A stretch of DNA of 64,000 nt from Runella limosa DSM 17973 (GCF_000482465.1 NZ_KI519430.1:83448-147447), one strand, 5' to 3'. Counted from the first letter of the stretch, positions 23,969 through 33,494 are shown. The notes: generated by a model not told the origin, from the letters alone. Made by a program: numbers and translations.

Positions 23969-24793
23969 CTACTCACTAACCAAAATCCGACTCGCTCCCG
24001 AATACACATTAAAACGTCCGTCGCGGGTAAAGCCAATGAGTGTTTGTCCGTACCGTTCGGCGGTTTCTATGGCAAGGCTAGAAGGAGCCCCTACCGCCAC
24101 AATGATGGGTATGGACAACGCCAGCGCTTTGTGTAGCAATTCAAAACAAGCCCGTCCGCTTAGTACAAGAGCGTGATTCTGAAACGTTTGTGTGTTCGTA
24201 AGTCGCGCCTTACCTGCGATTTTATCCACTGCGTTGTGGCGACCTACATCCTCGGCGTACAGTTGCATATTCCCAAATTCGTCAAACACGCCTGCCGCAT
24301 GAATCCCGCCTGTTTGGTCAAAAATCCGTTGAAAAGTACTGAGTTTTTCAGGCAACGATACTACGACACTCGCTTTCATTTTCACGTTACCAAAGGCAGT
24401 ACTTTCATACGAATAACCCAACGCATCCAAAGAAGATTTGCCACAAACACCGCAGCTTGAAGTCGCATAAAAATTACGCTGAAGTTTCTGTAAATCAGGG
24501 CGAATGTGTGGCTTTAATTTGACCGTTACGGTGTTGTCCAAATGCGCCGTCACCGAATCAATGTCATCGTTTTTCAAAAGCCCCTCCGTAAACAGGAAAC
24601 CTCCCGCAAGTGCCTCGTCTTCTCCAGGCGTGCGCATCGTTATCGAGATAGGTTTTTCGACCCAGCCATGAACCACATCCCAATATTCAATCCGAATTTC
24701 AAGCGGTTCTTCAACAACCACTAGGTCATTGACTGCTTCTGATTTTGAAGTCGAGGTAACAACTTTTAGAATAGGGACTTTTTTCGTGTTCAT
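23969..24793 (-). CDS. fdhD: FdhD sulfurtransferase
   Basis: 274 residues, normal length. FdhD transfers sulfur from a cysteine desulfurase to the molybdenum cofactor of formate dehydrogenase. Hallmarks: 'RTPGEDEALAGGFLFTEGLL', 'SSCGVCGKSSLDAL' with the two sulfur-carrying Cys, 'GGIHAAGVFDEFGNMQLYAEDVGRHNAVDKI' (here cited as GGIHAAG and EDVGRHNAVDK), and 'VLSGRACFELLHKAL'. No formate dehydrogenase gene is in the window. A near-match -7 box TACCTTGG on the minus strand lies a few bases before the start. Confidence 0.97.
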   Translation of the reverse strand: MNTKKVPILKVVTSTSKSEAVNDLVVVEEPLEIRIEYWDVVHGWVEKPISITMRTPGEDEALAGGFLFTEGLLKNDDIDSVTAHLDNTVTVKLKPHIRPDLQKLQRNFYATSSCGVCGKSSLDALGYSYESTAFGNVKMKASVVVSLPEKLSTFQRIFDQTGGIHAAGVFDEFGNMQLYAEDVGRHNAVDKIAGKARLTNTQTFQNHALVLSGRACFELLHKALALSIPIIVAVGAPSSLAIETAERYGQTLIGFTRDGRFNVYSGASRILVSE

Positions 24794-24820
24794 ACAGCCA
24801 AGGTATTCGTCTTTTAGCTT

Positions 24821-24853
24821 AAAAAAAGCCCCTACTTTCGCAGAGGCTTTTTA
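24821..24853 (-). terminator. Terminator of carB
   Basis: On the minus strand AAAAAGCCTCT, a loop of about 8 bases, then AGGGGCTTTTTTT: a stem with one mismatch followed by a T run, directly after the carB stop. It separates carB from fdhD. Confidence 0.8.
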
Positions 24854-24873
24854 GGTATTGTATCAACTTAAAA

Positions 24874-27702
24874 CTAGCGGCTCAAGTAAAGGTTACGTTC
24901 GCCATATACTTTTTGGAAGAAATCATCTTCAAGGCTATCAATGAAGTAAATGCCCTCTCCCGTTGATTTCATTTCTGGTCCGAGCTCTTTGTTTACGTTC
25001 GGGAATTTGTTGAACGAGAACACAGGAATCTTAATCGCCCATCCCTTTTTCACAGGGTTGAACTGAATATCAGACACTTTTTTGTCACCCAACATAAACT
25101 TCGTTGCGTAGTTTACGTAAGGCTCTTGGTATGCTTTGCAAATAAACGGTACCGTACGCGAAGCACGTGGGTTGGCCTCAATCACATACACCACGCCATT
25201 TTTTACGGCAAACTGCATGTTAATCAAGCCTTTTACCTTCATGGCTTTGGCCACTTTCAACGTAATCTCCTCAATCTGACGAATTTCGTCTTCTGTCAAA
25301 TGGAACGGAGGCAAGGTAGCGTGCGAGTCACCTGAGTGAATACCTGCGGGTTCGATGTGCTCCATCACCCCGATAATGTACGCATCTTCACCGTCGCAGA
25401 TGGCATCTGATTCGGCTTCGATAGCGTTTTCAAGGTAGTGATCGAGCAAGATATTGTTGTCAGGAATGTCATTCAAGATTTTAACAACGTGTTGTTCCAA
25501 TTCTTGTTCGTTCAAGACAATCTTCATGCTTTGTCCACCCAAAACGTAGCTTGGACGAACCAACAATGGGAAGCCGAGGTTTTTACCAATTTCAACGGCG
25601 GCATCTGAAGTACGTACCGTATCAAACTTAGGATATGGAATGCCCAAATCACGTAACAACGACGAGAAACGGCCACGGTCTTCGGCTAAGTCGAGGGTAT
25701 CGAAGCTACTTCCGATGATTTTGATGCCGTATTGCTCCAATTTTTCAGCAATTTTCAAGGCCGTTTGTCCACCCAACTGCACGATAACGCCTTCTGGCTT
25801 TTCGTGTTGGATAATGGCGTGAACGTGCTCCCAGAAAACAGGCTCAAAGTAGAGTTTATCCGCAATATCAGGGTCGGTAGAAACCGTCTCAGGGTTACAG
25901 TTAATCATCACTGTTTCGTAACCAGCCTCTTTTGCGGCCAATACCCCGTGAACACAAGAATAGTCAAACTCAATACCTTGTCCAATGCGGTTAGGGCCTG
26001 AACCTAGTACCACCACTTTCTTGCGATTTGACACCACCGATTCGTTTTCTGGCTCATCTTGCGACACGCTGAAAGTCGAGTAGTAATAGGGCGTTTGGGC
26101 TTCAAACTCGGCGGCACACGTATCAACGCACTTGAACACGCGCTTGATGTTGTGTTCTTGGCGGAATTTATAAATGCGACTTTCTTTTACTCCTAACAAA
26201 TGCGCAATTTGGCGATCGGCGTAGCCTTTTTGTTTGGCCGTCAACACCAAGCTCGCTGGAATATCTTCGAGGTCGTATTTCTGAATTTCTTTTTCTAACT
26301 CAACAAGTTCTTCAATTTGATGCAAAAACCAAGGGTCGATTTTTGTCAAATTTTGGATAGTTTTGAACGAAAGCCCCAATTTGAAGGCGTCATAAATGTG
26401 GAACAAACGGTTCCAGCTTGGGTGCGCAAGGCTATCTTTAATTACCTCTACATCAGTCACTTCTTTCCCGTCGGCACCTAAACCGTTACGGCGAATTTCG
26501 AGCGACTGACACGCTTTTTGAAGGGCTTCTTGGAAGTTACGTCCGATACCCATCGCTTCTCCCACCGACTTCATTTGCAAGCCCAATGAGCGATCAGCCC
26601 CTGGGAATTTGTCGAAGTTCCAACGTGGTACTTTTACGATAACGTAGTCAATCGTAGGCTCAAAGAATGCCGATGTGCTTCCTGTGATTGGGTTGATAAG
26701 CTCGTCGAGGTTGTAACCAATCGACATTTTTGCCGAAATTTTCGCAATTGGATAGCCCGTAGCTTTCGATGCCAGAGCCGACGAACGCGAAACCCGTGGG
26801 TTGATTTCGATTACAATGATTTCGTCCGTTTCTGGGTTTACCGAGAACTGGATGTTACAGCCTCCTGCAAACTTACCGATACCGTTCATGGTCAAAATCG
26901 CCAAGTCACGCATCCGTTGGTAGAGGGTGTCAGGTAGCGTCATGGCAGGGGCAACCGTTACGCTATCTCCCGTGTGAATACCCATCGGGTCGAAGTTCTC
27001 AATCGAACAAACGATGATAAGGTTTCCGAGACCGTCGCGCAAAAGCTCCAATTCGTACTCTTTCCAGCCCATTACGCTTTGCTCAATCAACACTTCGTGT
27101 ACTGGCGACGCCAACAAACCGTGTTGAAGTGCTTTGTCAAAGTCTTTGGCCTCGTTTACAAAACCACCACCCGTTCCACCAAGGGTAAATGAGGGGCGAA
27201 TTACGAGTGGGAAGCCAATTTCTTGGGCGATTTCTTTTCCTTCCAAAAACGACTTCGCCGTGCGACCTTTACAAACGCCAGCGCCAAGTTCAATCATTTT
27301 GAGGCGGAATTTTTCACGGTCTTCGGTCGTCTCGATGGCCTTGATGTCCACCCCGATGATTTGTACACCGTACTTTTTCCAGATACCCGCTTTGTCGCAA
27401 TCAATGGCTAAATTTAACGCCGTCTGACCACCCATAGTTGGCAAAACGGCGTCGATTTTATGTTTCTCTAAAATTTCAACAATGTACTTTTTCTCTAGTG
27501 GCTTCAGATAAACGTGATCCGCGTTGATGGGGTCTGTCATGATTGTCGCTGGATTCGAGTTAATCAGAATGACCTCAATTCCTTCTTCACGAAGAGAACG
27601 CGCCGCTTGTGAACCAGAATAGTCAAATTCGCAAGCTTGACCAATGATAATGGGGCCTGAACCAATGATGAGGACTGAGTTGATGTTGGGATTTTTAGGC
27701 AT
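24874..27702 (-). CDS. carB: Carbamoyl-phosphate synthase large subunit without MGS domain
   Basis: I start at the ATG at 27702 ('MPKNPNINSVLIIGSG'), giving 942 residues. It makes carbamoyl phosphate from bicarbonate, ATP and ammonia for pyrimidine and arginine synthesis. Both ATP-grasp halves are present: 'PTMGGQTALNLA' and 'EINPRVSRSSALASKATG' in the first, 'GSGPNRIGQGIEFDYS', 'VIVQLGGQTALK' and 'EANPRASRTVPFICKA' in the second, with the oligomerisation domain between. The protein ends 'LEDDFFQKVYGERNLYLSR' right after the second synthase half; the C-terminal allosteric MGS-like domain of E. coli CarB (1073 residues) is absent, as in other Bacteroidota versions I recall. carA is not adjacent. 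Confidence 0.97.
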   Translation of the reverse strand: MPKNPNINSVLIIGSGPIIIGQACEFDYSGSQAARSLREEGIEVILINSNPATIMTDPINADHVYLKPLEKKYIVEILEKHKIDAVLPTMGGQTALNLAIDCDKAGIWKKYGVQIIGVDIKAIETTEDREKFRLKMIELGAGVCKGRTAKSFLEGKEIAQEIGFPLVIRPSFTLGGTGGGFVNEAKDFDKALQHGLLASPVHEVLIEQSVMGWKEYELELLRDGLGNLIIVCSIENFDPMGIHTGDSVTVAPAMTLPDTLYQRMRDLAILTMNGIGKFAGGCNIQFSVNPETDEIIVIEINPRVSRSSALASKATGYPIAKISAKMSIGYNLDELINPITGSTSAFFEPTIDYVIVKVPRWNFDKFPGADRSLGLQMKSVGEAMGIGRNFQEALQKACQSLEIRRNGLGADGKEVTDVEVIKDSLAHPSWNRLFHIYDAFKLGLSFKTIQNLTKIDPWFLHQIEELVELEKEIQKYDLEDIPASLVLTAKQKGYADRQIAHLLGVKESRIYKFRQEHNIKRVFKCVDTCAAEFEAQTPYYYSTFSVSQDEPENESVVSNRKKVVVLGSGPNRIGQGIEFDYSCVHGVLAAKEAGYETVMINCNPETVSTDPDIADKLYFEPVFWEHVHAIIQHEKPEGVIVQLGGQTALKIAEKLEQYGIKIIGSSFDTLDLAEDRGRFSSLLRDLGIPYPKFDTVRTSDAAVEIGKNLGFPLLVRPSYVLGGQSMKIVLNEQELEQHVVKILNDIPDNNILLDHYLENAIEAESDAICDGEDAYIIGVMEHIEPAGIHSGDSHATLPPFHLTEDEIRQIEEITLKVAKAMKVKGLINMQFAVKNGVVYVIEANPRASRTVPFICKAYQEPYVNYATKFMLGDKKVSDIQFNPVKKGWAIKIPVFSFNKFPNVNKELGPEMKSTGEGIYFIDSLEDDFFQKVYGERNLYLSR

Positions 27703-27971
27703 TTTTTTGTTTTGTGGGGTTATTCGGCTGTACCGCCAGCTCAAAAATTGTGCAAAATTAGGACATGAATCGTTTAGTCGGACATTAAAAAGTAAAAAAA
27801 TATCTTTTCGGGTTTCTGTTTATAGTTTACAGCTTGGGGTTTATTGTTTTTATATCATTAATAATCAATCGATTAAATCGTGATTTTGTTTTTTTTCAAC
27901 GCATATAAATTTAAAATCTACGAAAAATAAGTCGATTTCATAATTCCAAAAATTACGCTCATCTTTGGGAT

Positions 27972-28940
27972 ATGAACCCTTTATCTGAAATTTTAACTCA
28001 GTGGCAAACCCACGAAATTGTTTCTCCTGCCAGTGCTGAAACCATCAAGCAATCAGAGAACGCGCGCCCAGTTTCGTTATATACTCTCCTCCGAAACCTG
28101 CTTTACATTGGCCTTGTGTTGTTTACTTCGGGCGCAGGAATGCTCATATATTTGCACATCGACACCATTGGGCACGATGCACTCATTGTGGTATTGGCAT
28201 TGCTAACATTGGGATGTTTTTTCTATACCTATCGACACAGTCCCCCATTTTCAATTTCAGAAGTAAACTCCGAAGGCAAATTTGTTGATTTTGTGTTGTT
28301 ACTCGGCGCGCTATTATTTCTTTCGCTTGAAGGCTACGCCCAATGGCGTTATTCCCTTTTTGGCACGCGTTATGGATTGGCGGCTTTTCTGCCAGCGGCT
28401 GTTTTTCTTTTCTGTGCTTACCGTTTCGACCACCGTGGGGTATTATCGATGGGACTCACTGCTCTGGCATCTTGGGCAGGGTTGAGCATCGCTCCCTTGG
28501 AAGTATTGACGGGAAATGACTTTGGAAGTACCCAAATCATCAATACCGCCGTTGGGTTTGGACTCGTAGTGGGTGGCGTCAGTTTTGGCCTTGCGCACCG
28601 TGGCATCAAAACACATTTTACCAACACCTATTTAATCCTCACAGGCAATTTATTTTTCATTGGTGCTTTGGCAGGACTTTTCACCTCCGACTATTGGTTT
28701 TTGTATGCCTTATTAATATCGGGCTGTTGTACCTTTTTTGTGTGGTACGCTCGGCAAAAGCAATCTTTCATCTTTTTATTAATGGCCATTTTGTATGGTT
28801 ACATCGCTTTTACCTATTTGCTCTTCAGCAAAATCGACGACGCTGGTTTTTGGATGGTCTTTGGCGGTTTTTATTTCCTTGCCAGCGCAGGCGGCGTAGT
28901 GATGTTTATTTTGAACTACAAAAAATGGTTAACCAACTGA
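27972..28940 (+). CDS. DUF2157 membrane protein
   Basis: 322 residues. The N-terminal 'ILTQWQTHEIVSPASAETIKQ' is the soluble start that defines DUF2157, followed by about 8-9 transmembrane segments ('LLYIGLVLFTSGAGMLIYL', 'ALIVVLALLTLGCFFY', and so on). Function not known. It is followed after 4 bases by the 28945 gene, a second membrane protein, so the two are surely cotranscribed. A possible -7 box CATCTTTG precedes the start. Confidence 0.8.
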   Translation: MNPLSEILTQWQTHEIVSPASAETIKQSENARPVSLYTLLRNLLYIGLVLFTSGAGMLIYLHIDTIGHDALIVVLALLTLGCFFYTYRHSPPFSISEVNSEGKFVDFVLLLGALLFLSLEGYAQWRYSLFGTRYGLAAFLPAAVFLFCAYRFDHRGVLSMGLTALASWAGLSIAPLEVLTGNDFGSTQIINTAVGFGLVVGGVSFGLAHRGIKTHFTNTYLILTGNLFFIGALAGLFTSDYWFLYALLISGCCTFFVWYARQKQSFIFLLMAILYGYIAFTYLLFSKIDDAGFWMVFGGFYFLASAGGVVMFILNYKKWLTN

Positions 28941-28944
28941 CACA

Positions 28945-30102
28945 ATGAAGGTATATCAGGAATCTTGGCTACTAAACCGCTACGCCTTGGGTTTGGCAAA
29001 AAAACTCCAAAAAGAAGGAACTTTGACCACAGCACAGGCAGAAGCGGCTCAAAAACTTCACGCTGACCTACCCTATTCTCCCAATGTTTTTATCAAAGCG
29101 CTTTTGTTTATTTTTGGCTTTATTGGGTTCGGTTTTGGGGGTTCGTTTTTTACCCTTCTCCTCATAGGAGACGCCAATTGGGGATTACCCATCGGGGCTT
29201 TGTTGTACGGCGGCGGAACACTTTTTGGATTAATTCACATCATTCGTCAGCGCAAACTTTACTTCTCAGGCATCGACAATGCACTTTTATACTGCATTTT
29301 GGGGTCATTAGGGCCTGTTTTTATGAAGGTTTCCGAAATCAGCAATTTTAAAGAACCTTGGCAGTTTGGTTTGCTTTATTTACCCTTTTTGCTCATGGCT
29401 GTCTATAGTTTTGGCGAACCGTTGGTGGCGTTAGGTTTATTTTTCGACTTCTTATTTATCTTCGCGTCGTTGTTGGTCAAACACCCACTCGGGAAAGCAT
29501 TTTTACCATTTATACTTTCGGGAGTTTCGGTTGCATTGTTTTTTTTAATGCACCGCTTCTCAAAACGTCGAATCGCTTTTTACTGGCAAACCGCCCTCGA
29601 ATGGGCTCTCCCTGCGACTTTGCTTTGTGCCTATTTAAGCGTTAATTATATGGTTGTCCGCTACGCCAACGCTTCCTTAAACGACTTACCAATGCCTGCT
29701 CCCGAAATCCAATTTGCGTGGCTTTTTTGGACACTTACCTTTCTCGTTCCGCTCCTGCAACTGGGGCTTGGGATTCGTCTGCGCGACCGTTCTATCATCG
29801 TCGTAGCCCTTATTTCTGCCCTTTATTCCATCATCACGTACCGTCACTATCATTCTTTGCTTCCGCTCGAATGGGGTCTTTTACTCGGCGGACTGATTCT
29901 GGCAAGCCTCGCTTATGCTCTTTTACGTTACTTAAAAATCCCCAAATTGGGTTTTAGTGTCACCCCTGAGAATAGCAAAAACAACCTTCTCCAAACGGTC
30001 GTTCTTTCGCATTTAACCAAAACAACCCAATCAGCAGCATCGCAAGAAGTAAAAATGGGTGGGGGAGATTTTGGCGGCGGCGGCGCGGGTGAGCAGTATT
30101 AA
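28945..30102 (+). CDS. DUF4401-like membrane protein, partner of the DUF2157 protein
   Basis: 385 residues with about 10 transmembrane segments after a soluble N-terminal helix pair ('LGLAKKLQKEGTLTTAQAEAAQKL'). 'HADLPYSPNVFIKALLFIFGFIGF' starts the membrane part. The C-terminus is unusual: a soluble tail of about 40 residues ending in 'GGGDFGGGGAGEQY'. The DUF2157/DUF4401 pair is a common two-gene unit in Bacteroidota with no assigned function. Confidence 0.7.
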   Translation: MKVYQESWLLNRYALGLAKKLQKEGTLTTAQAEAAQKLHADLPYSPNVFIKALLFIFGFIGFGFGGSFFTLLLIGDANWGLPIGALLYGGGTLFGLIHIIRQRKLYFSGIDNALLYCILGSLGPVFMKVSEISNFKEPWQFGLLYLPFLLMAVYSFGEPLVALGLFFDFLFIFASLLVKHPLGKAFLPFILSGVSVALFFLMHRFSKRRIAFYWQTALEWALPATLLCAYLSVNYMVVRYANASLNDLPMPAPEIQFAWLFWTLTFLVPLLQLGLGIRLRDRSIIVVALISALYSIITYRHYHSLLPLEWGLLLGGLILASLAYALLRYLKIPKLGFSVTPENSKNNLLQTVVLSHLTKTTQSAASQEVKMGGGDFGGGGAGEQY

Positions 30103-30129
30103 TCAACGCGCTGATTCTAGCTATTTGCG

Positions 30130-30137
30130 TACCTTTG
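30130..30137 (+). promoter_or_regulatory. -7 box of the RluA-type gene
   Basis: TACCTTTG matches TAnnTTTG 31 bases before the ATG at 30169. Confidence 0.45.
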
Positions 30138-30168
30138 GGGCAAATCATTCAATTATTCCAACGCTACG

Positions 30169-31038
30169 ATGAAGCTACAAGTGACCGAAGTGACCGAACT
30201 GATGGTATTTTTACTGTCAAAATTAACCCATCACAGCCGTACCAACATCAAAAGTTTGCTTCGTGATGGTCAAATCCACGTGGACGGTCGAAGCGTTACG
30301 CAGTTTAATCATCGTTTAGCAGTAGGCCAAACGATTGAGATAAGTCCTAAAAAGTCAACAAAACCTGCCCAACGCTCCACGAAGGGCATTCGGATTTTAT
30401 TTGAAGATGCGTATTTGATGATTGTTGAAAAAGAGGCTGGTTTGCTCTCCATTGCCACCGACAAAGGCGACGAGCCTACGGCCTACCGAATGTTGAGCGA
30501 GCACGTAAAAACCCAAGACCCTAAGCATAAAATCTTCATCGTTCATCGCCTCGACCGTGATACATCGGGGGTAATGGTTTTTGCCAAAAGTGAAGACATA
30601 AAAAATAAACTTCAATCAACGTGGGGGCCAGATACCAAAGAACGAACGTACATTGCTTTGGTGGAAGGCAAGCCCAACCCGCCTCAGGGCACGATTCGTT
30701 CGTATTTGCAGGAAAGCAAAGCCACGATTGTTTATTCTTCAAAAAACCCAGATCGAGGTCAACTAGCGATTACCCACTACGAAACGCTGCAATCCAATAC
30801 TCATTTTTCGCTTTTAAAGGTGGAATTGGAGACAGGTCGCAAAAATCAAATTCGGGTCCACATGCAAGACCTTGGGCATTCGGTAGTGGGGGATAAAAAA
30901 TACGGTTCTTCCCAAAATCCACTTCATCGACTTGGGCTGCACGCTTGGGTTTTAGGATTTGCTCACCCTGTTACCAACCAATACCTGCGCTACGAAAGTA
31001 AAATACCCGCCAAGTTTTTGGGCGTGTTTGGGAAATAG
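30169..31038 (+). CDS. RluA-family pseudouridine synthase with S4 domain
   Basis: 289 residues. Residues about 10-65 form an S4 RNA-binding domain ('TNIKSLLRDGQIHVDGRSV'). The catalytic part has 'DAYLMIVEKEAGLLSIA', the RluA signature 'VHRLDRDTSGVMVFAKS' with the catalytic Asp (about residue 127), and 'LETGRKNQIRVHMQDLGHSVVGDKKYG'. It isomerises uridine to pseudouridine in rRNA or tRNA. Which site cannot be told from sequence. Convergent with dnaG. Confidence 0.95.
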   Translation: MKLQVTEVTELMVFLLSKLTHHSRTNIKSLLRDGQIHVDGRSVTQFNHRLAVGQTIEISPKKSTKPAQRSTKGIRILFEDAYLMIVEKEAGLLSIATDKGDEPTAYRMLSEHVKTQDPKHKIFIVHRLDRDTSGVMVFAKSEDIKNKLQSTWGPDTKERTYIALVEGKPNPPQGTIRSYLQESKATIVYSSKNPDRGQLAITHYETLQSNTHFSLLKVELETGRKNQIRVHMQDLGHSVVGDKKYGSSQNPLHRLGLHAWVLGFAHPVTNQYLRYESKIPAKFLGVFGK

Positions 31039-31047
31039 ATAAAGAAT

Positions 31048-31112
31048 AGAAACCACGCACAGGTACCTCTGCGTTCATTTGTGTCTTTAAATCAGTGCCA
31101 ATCTGCGGGTAA
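31048..31112. repeat. Divergent copy of the 38-nt repeat family
   Basis: 'CTGCGTTCATTTGTGTCTTT', then 'AAATCAGTGCCAATCTGCGGG', is a loose relative of the 4221 and 53638 repeats and can fold with upstream 'CCACGCACAGG'. It lies between the convergent rluA-type and dnaG genes. Confidence 0.4.
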
Positions 31113-31123
31113 AACTTTTCTCC

Positions 31124-33211
31124 TCAGTACCCAGGCACCACCGTTCCGAGTTCTTTTGCTGCCGAATCATTGATATTTTTGAAAAACCTATATTGCTTTT
31201 GAATGTCCATAATTTGGGCAAACTCTTCGTCGGTAACCCCCGATAGGCTGCCCAATTGGTTCATCAAATCCTTCATTTTATCGGCCGAATACGCCATTTT
31301 CAAGCGAAGAATTTTCTTAAAGGCAATTTCATGGAGCAAGTCTTCGTCGGTAGGAACAACAATCTCATACTTTTGCCAATTTTCGCTCAAATGGTGGCTA
31401 TTTGTACACAAATCAATCGTCAATCGCTGCACATCGGGGTCAAGATGTCCTAAAAAATAGTCAGTTGAAGGTACTTCTCCGAAGTTAAATCGCTGTCTAA
31501 AAATCTCTAAAATGAGGTTAAACAACGGAGTTTCAAAAGTTATTTCTCCAATTTCGTGCAACAAATACCGACAAAGGGAAATCCCCGCTTCCAATTCAAC
31601 CTGACCGTACAAAATCAACAACCGTACAAAAGCTTGCTCTTGCAAATACAGCCGTGTTTTGAATAAATCATTGGGTAATTCAGTAACAGGCTTAGGCGAT
31701 TCTTGGGGGAGTGGCGGCGGCAGTTCCCGAAAGTTGTCTTCCACCAAAATCCCAAATTCTTCCTCAATAAACGTTTCCGAAAAAAACGACAAATCGGGCT
31801 CTTGCGACGGAGCTTGGTTGGGCTTCGGGGACGCTGGACTTTGGGGCTGCTTTTTGGGAACTTGCCGTGGTTCAGCGGTTTTTGCTTTGGCCTCCTGCTG
31901 TTTTCGCAAATACTTATTTCCTTCCGAAATCAGCGTTTGTTCATCCATCTTCATCAAATCGGCCGTACGTCGGAAGAAAATCTGCCGTTTGATCGGGTCA
32001 GGAATTTTGGTAATACTCGCTACAATTTCGTTGATTGCTTCGGCACGTTTAAACGGATTGTCGCCCGCATCGCGAAGAAGCATTTCGGTTTTGAAAGTAA
32101 TAAAGTCTTTGGTAGCCTTTTTGACGTGGGCTTTAAAACCCTCAGCACCAACACTATAAACATAACTATCGGGATCTTCGCCGTCGGGAAGCGTGACCAA
32201 ACTTACGTTAAGCCCCTCTTCCAAGACCATGTCTAGTCCCCGCAAAGCCGCTTTAATACCTGCGGCATCGCCGTCGTACAAAATGGTGATGTTTTGGGTA
32301 AAGCGGGCAATCAGCTTAATCTGGTCTTCGGTCAACGACGTACCCGACGAAGCCACCACGTTCTGAATCCCAGCTTGGTGGAGCGAAATGACGTCGGTAT
32401 AGCCCTCTACCAAATAGCACACATCTTCCTGCCGAATGGCATTCTTGGCCTGATGAATCCCGTAAAGGACTTTGCTTTTATGGTAAACATCCGTTTCGGG
32501 AGAGTTAATGTACTTAGGCTGGTTTTTGTCGTTGGTCAAAATCCGCGCACCAAATGCAATCACTTTCCCCGAAACATTATGAATCGGAAAGATTACGCGC
32601 CCTCTAAAACGGTCGTAGTAGCGATCGTTGTTGCCTTCTTTGTGCAATGCCAAACCCGCTTTTTGCAGCAATTCAGGATTATAACCACGTTTGGCCGCCT
32701 CTTTGGTCAAATTATCCCATTCGTTTAGACTATACCCCAACCCAAACGATTTGATAGTAGGGTCATTAAAGCCACGGTTTCGGAAGTAGCTCAAGCCAAT
32801 GGCTTGCCCTTCTTCGTGCTCGATTAACAGTTTTTGGTAATGTTTTTGGGCAAAATTTAAGACAATGTACAAGCTATCACGCTCATTTTGGCGCAATACC
32901 TCCTCGGGCGTTTGTTGCTCTTCTTCTACTTCAATGTGGTATTTCTGTGCCAAATGTCGGAGGGCTTCGCCGTAGCTTACGCCCTCAATATCCATCACAA
33001 ACTTCACCGAGTCGCCCGCAGCACCGCAGCCAAAACACTTGTAGATTTGGCGGACAGGGTTAACGTTGAACGAAGGTGATTTTTCATTGTGAAACGGACA
33101 ACAAGCGATATAATTGGACCCACGTTTTTTGAGTGACACAAAATCTCCGATGACCTCTACAATGTCAGCGGTTTGTTTGATTCGGTCGGCAGTATCGTTT
33201 GAAATTCGCAT
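31124..33211 (-). CDS. dnaG: DNA primase
   Basis: 695 residues. DnaG makes the RNA primers of replication. The CHC2 zinc finger is 'CPFHNEKSPSFNVNPVRQIYKCFGC' (residues 38-62, cited as CPFH and CFGC), TOPRIM residues are in 'CYLVEGYTDVISLH' and 'ITILYDGDAAGIKAAL', and the Pro-rich linker (about 450-480) precedes the helicase-binding C-terminal domain. Its -7 box (33216-33223 on the minus strand) ends 4 bases before the ATG, so its mRNA may have almost no leader. Confidence 0.97.
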   Translation of the reverse strand: MRISNDTADRIKQTADIVEVIGDFVSLKKRGSNYIACCPFHNEKSPSFNVNPVRQIYKCFGCGAAGDSVKFVMDIEGVSYGEALRHLAQKYHIEVEEEQQTPEEVLRQNERDSLYIVLNFAQKHYQKLLIEHEEGQAIGLSYFRNRGFNDPTIKSFGLGYSLNEWDNLTKEAAKRGYNPELLQKAGLALHKEGNNDRYYDRFRGRVIFPIHNVSGKVIAFGARILTNDKNQPKYINSPETDVYHKSKVLYGIHQAKNAIRQEDVCYLVEGYTDVISLHQAGIQNVVASSGTSLTEDQIKLIARFTQNITILYDGDAAGIKAALRGLDMVLEEGLNVSLVTLPDGEDPDSYVYSVGAEGFKAHVKKATKDFITFKTEMLLRDAGDNPFKRAEAINEIVASITKIPDPIKRQIFFRRTADLMKMDEQTLISEGNKYLRKQQEAKAKTAEPRQVPKKQPQSPASPKPNQAPSQEPDLSFFSETFIEEEFGILVEDNFRELPPPLPQESPKPVTELPNDLFKTRLYLQEQAFVRLLILYGQVELEAGISLCRYLLHEIGEITFETPLFNLILEIFRQRFNFGEVPSTDYFLGHLDPDVQRLTIDLCTNSHHLSENWQKYEIVVPTDEDLLHEIAFKKILRLKMAYSADKMKDLMNQLGSLSGVTDEEFAQIMDIQKQYRFFKNINDSAAKELGTVVPGY

Positions 33212-33215
33212 GGGG

Positions 33216-33247
33216 CAAAATTAGCAATAGAATTCAAAACGCTTCAA
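33216..33247 (-). promoter_or_regulatory. dnaG promoter
   Basis: On the minus strand TTG (33245-33247), 21 bases, TAATTTTG (33216-33223). The distance to the start codon is only 4 bases. Confidence 0.6.
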
Positions 33248-33345
33248 AATAAAAAAATCCCCCTTTATCGTTGATTTTTCTCACTTCACCACATTTGGGT
33301 TGAAAGCAGCGATTGGGTGTCTGTACCTTTACAAAAAAAACAGCC

Positions 33346-33432
33346 ATGACAACTTCCATCAAAAAACAAATAGCAGGTTTACTTTTTCTCCTCAGCGGGC
33401 TCACGTTGCTTTCGCTGCTCATTTTTTACTAA
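33346..33432 (+). CDS. Possible 28-residue membrane peptide
   Basis: A 29-codon frame (ATG to TAA) encodes 'MTTSIKKQIAGLLFLLSGL' followed by 'TLLSLLIFY': a basic start and one hydrophobic segment, the form of a small membrane protein. A possible promoter precedes it: TTG (33300-33302), 21 bases, TACCTTTA (33324-33331). A hairpin directly follows its stop. The gene is not in any family I know, and a chance frame is possible. Confidence 0.5.
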   Translation: MTTSIKKQIAGLLFLLSGLTLLSLLIFY

Positions 33433-33463
33433 CACACGGTCAGACGACAGTCAGACCGTGTGT
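33432..33463. terminator. Hairpin after the small peptide gene
   Basis: ACACACGGTC (33432) and its complement GACCGTGTGT (33454-33463) with a 12-base loop. It starts at the third base of the peptide stop codon. The same bases form part of a larger inverted pair with 33486-33509 at the end of the dipeptidase gene. Confidence 0.65.
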
Positions 33464-33494
33464 CTTAGTCTCACCTTAAATAAATGCGGTCTGA

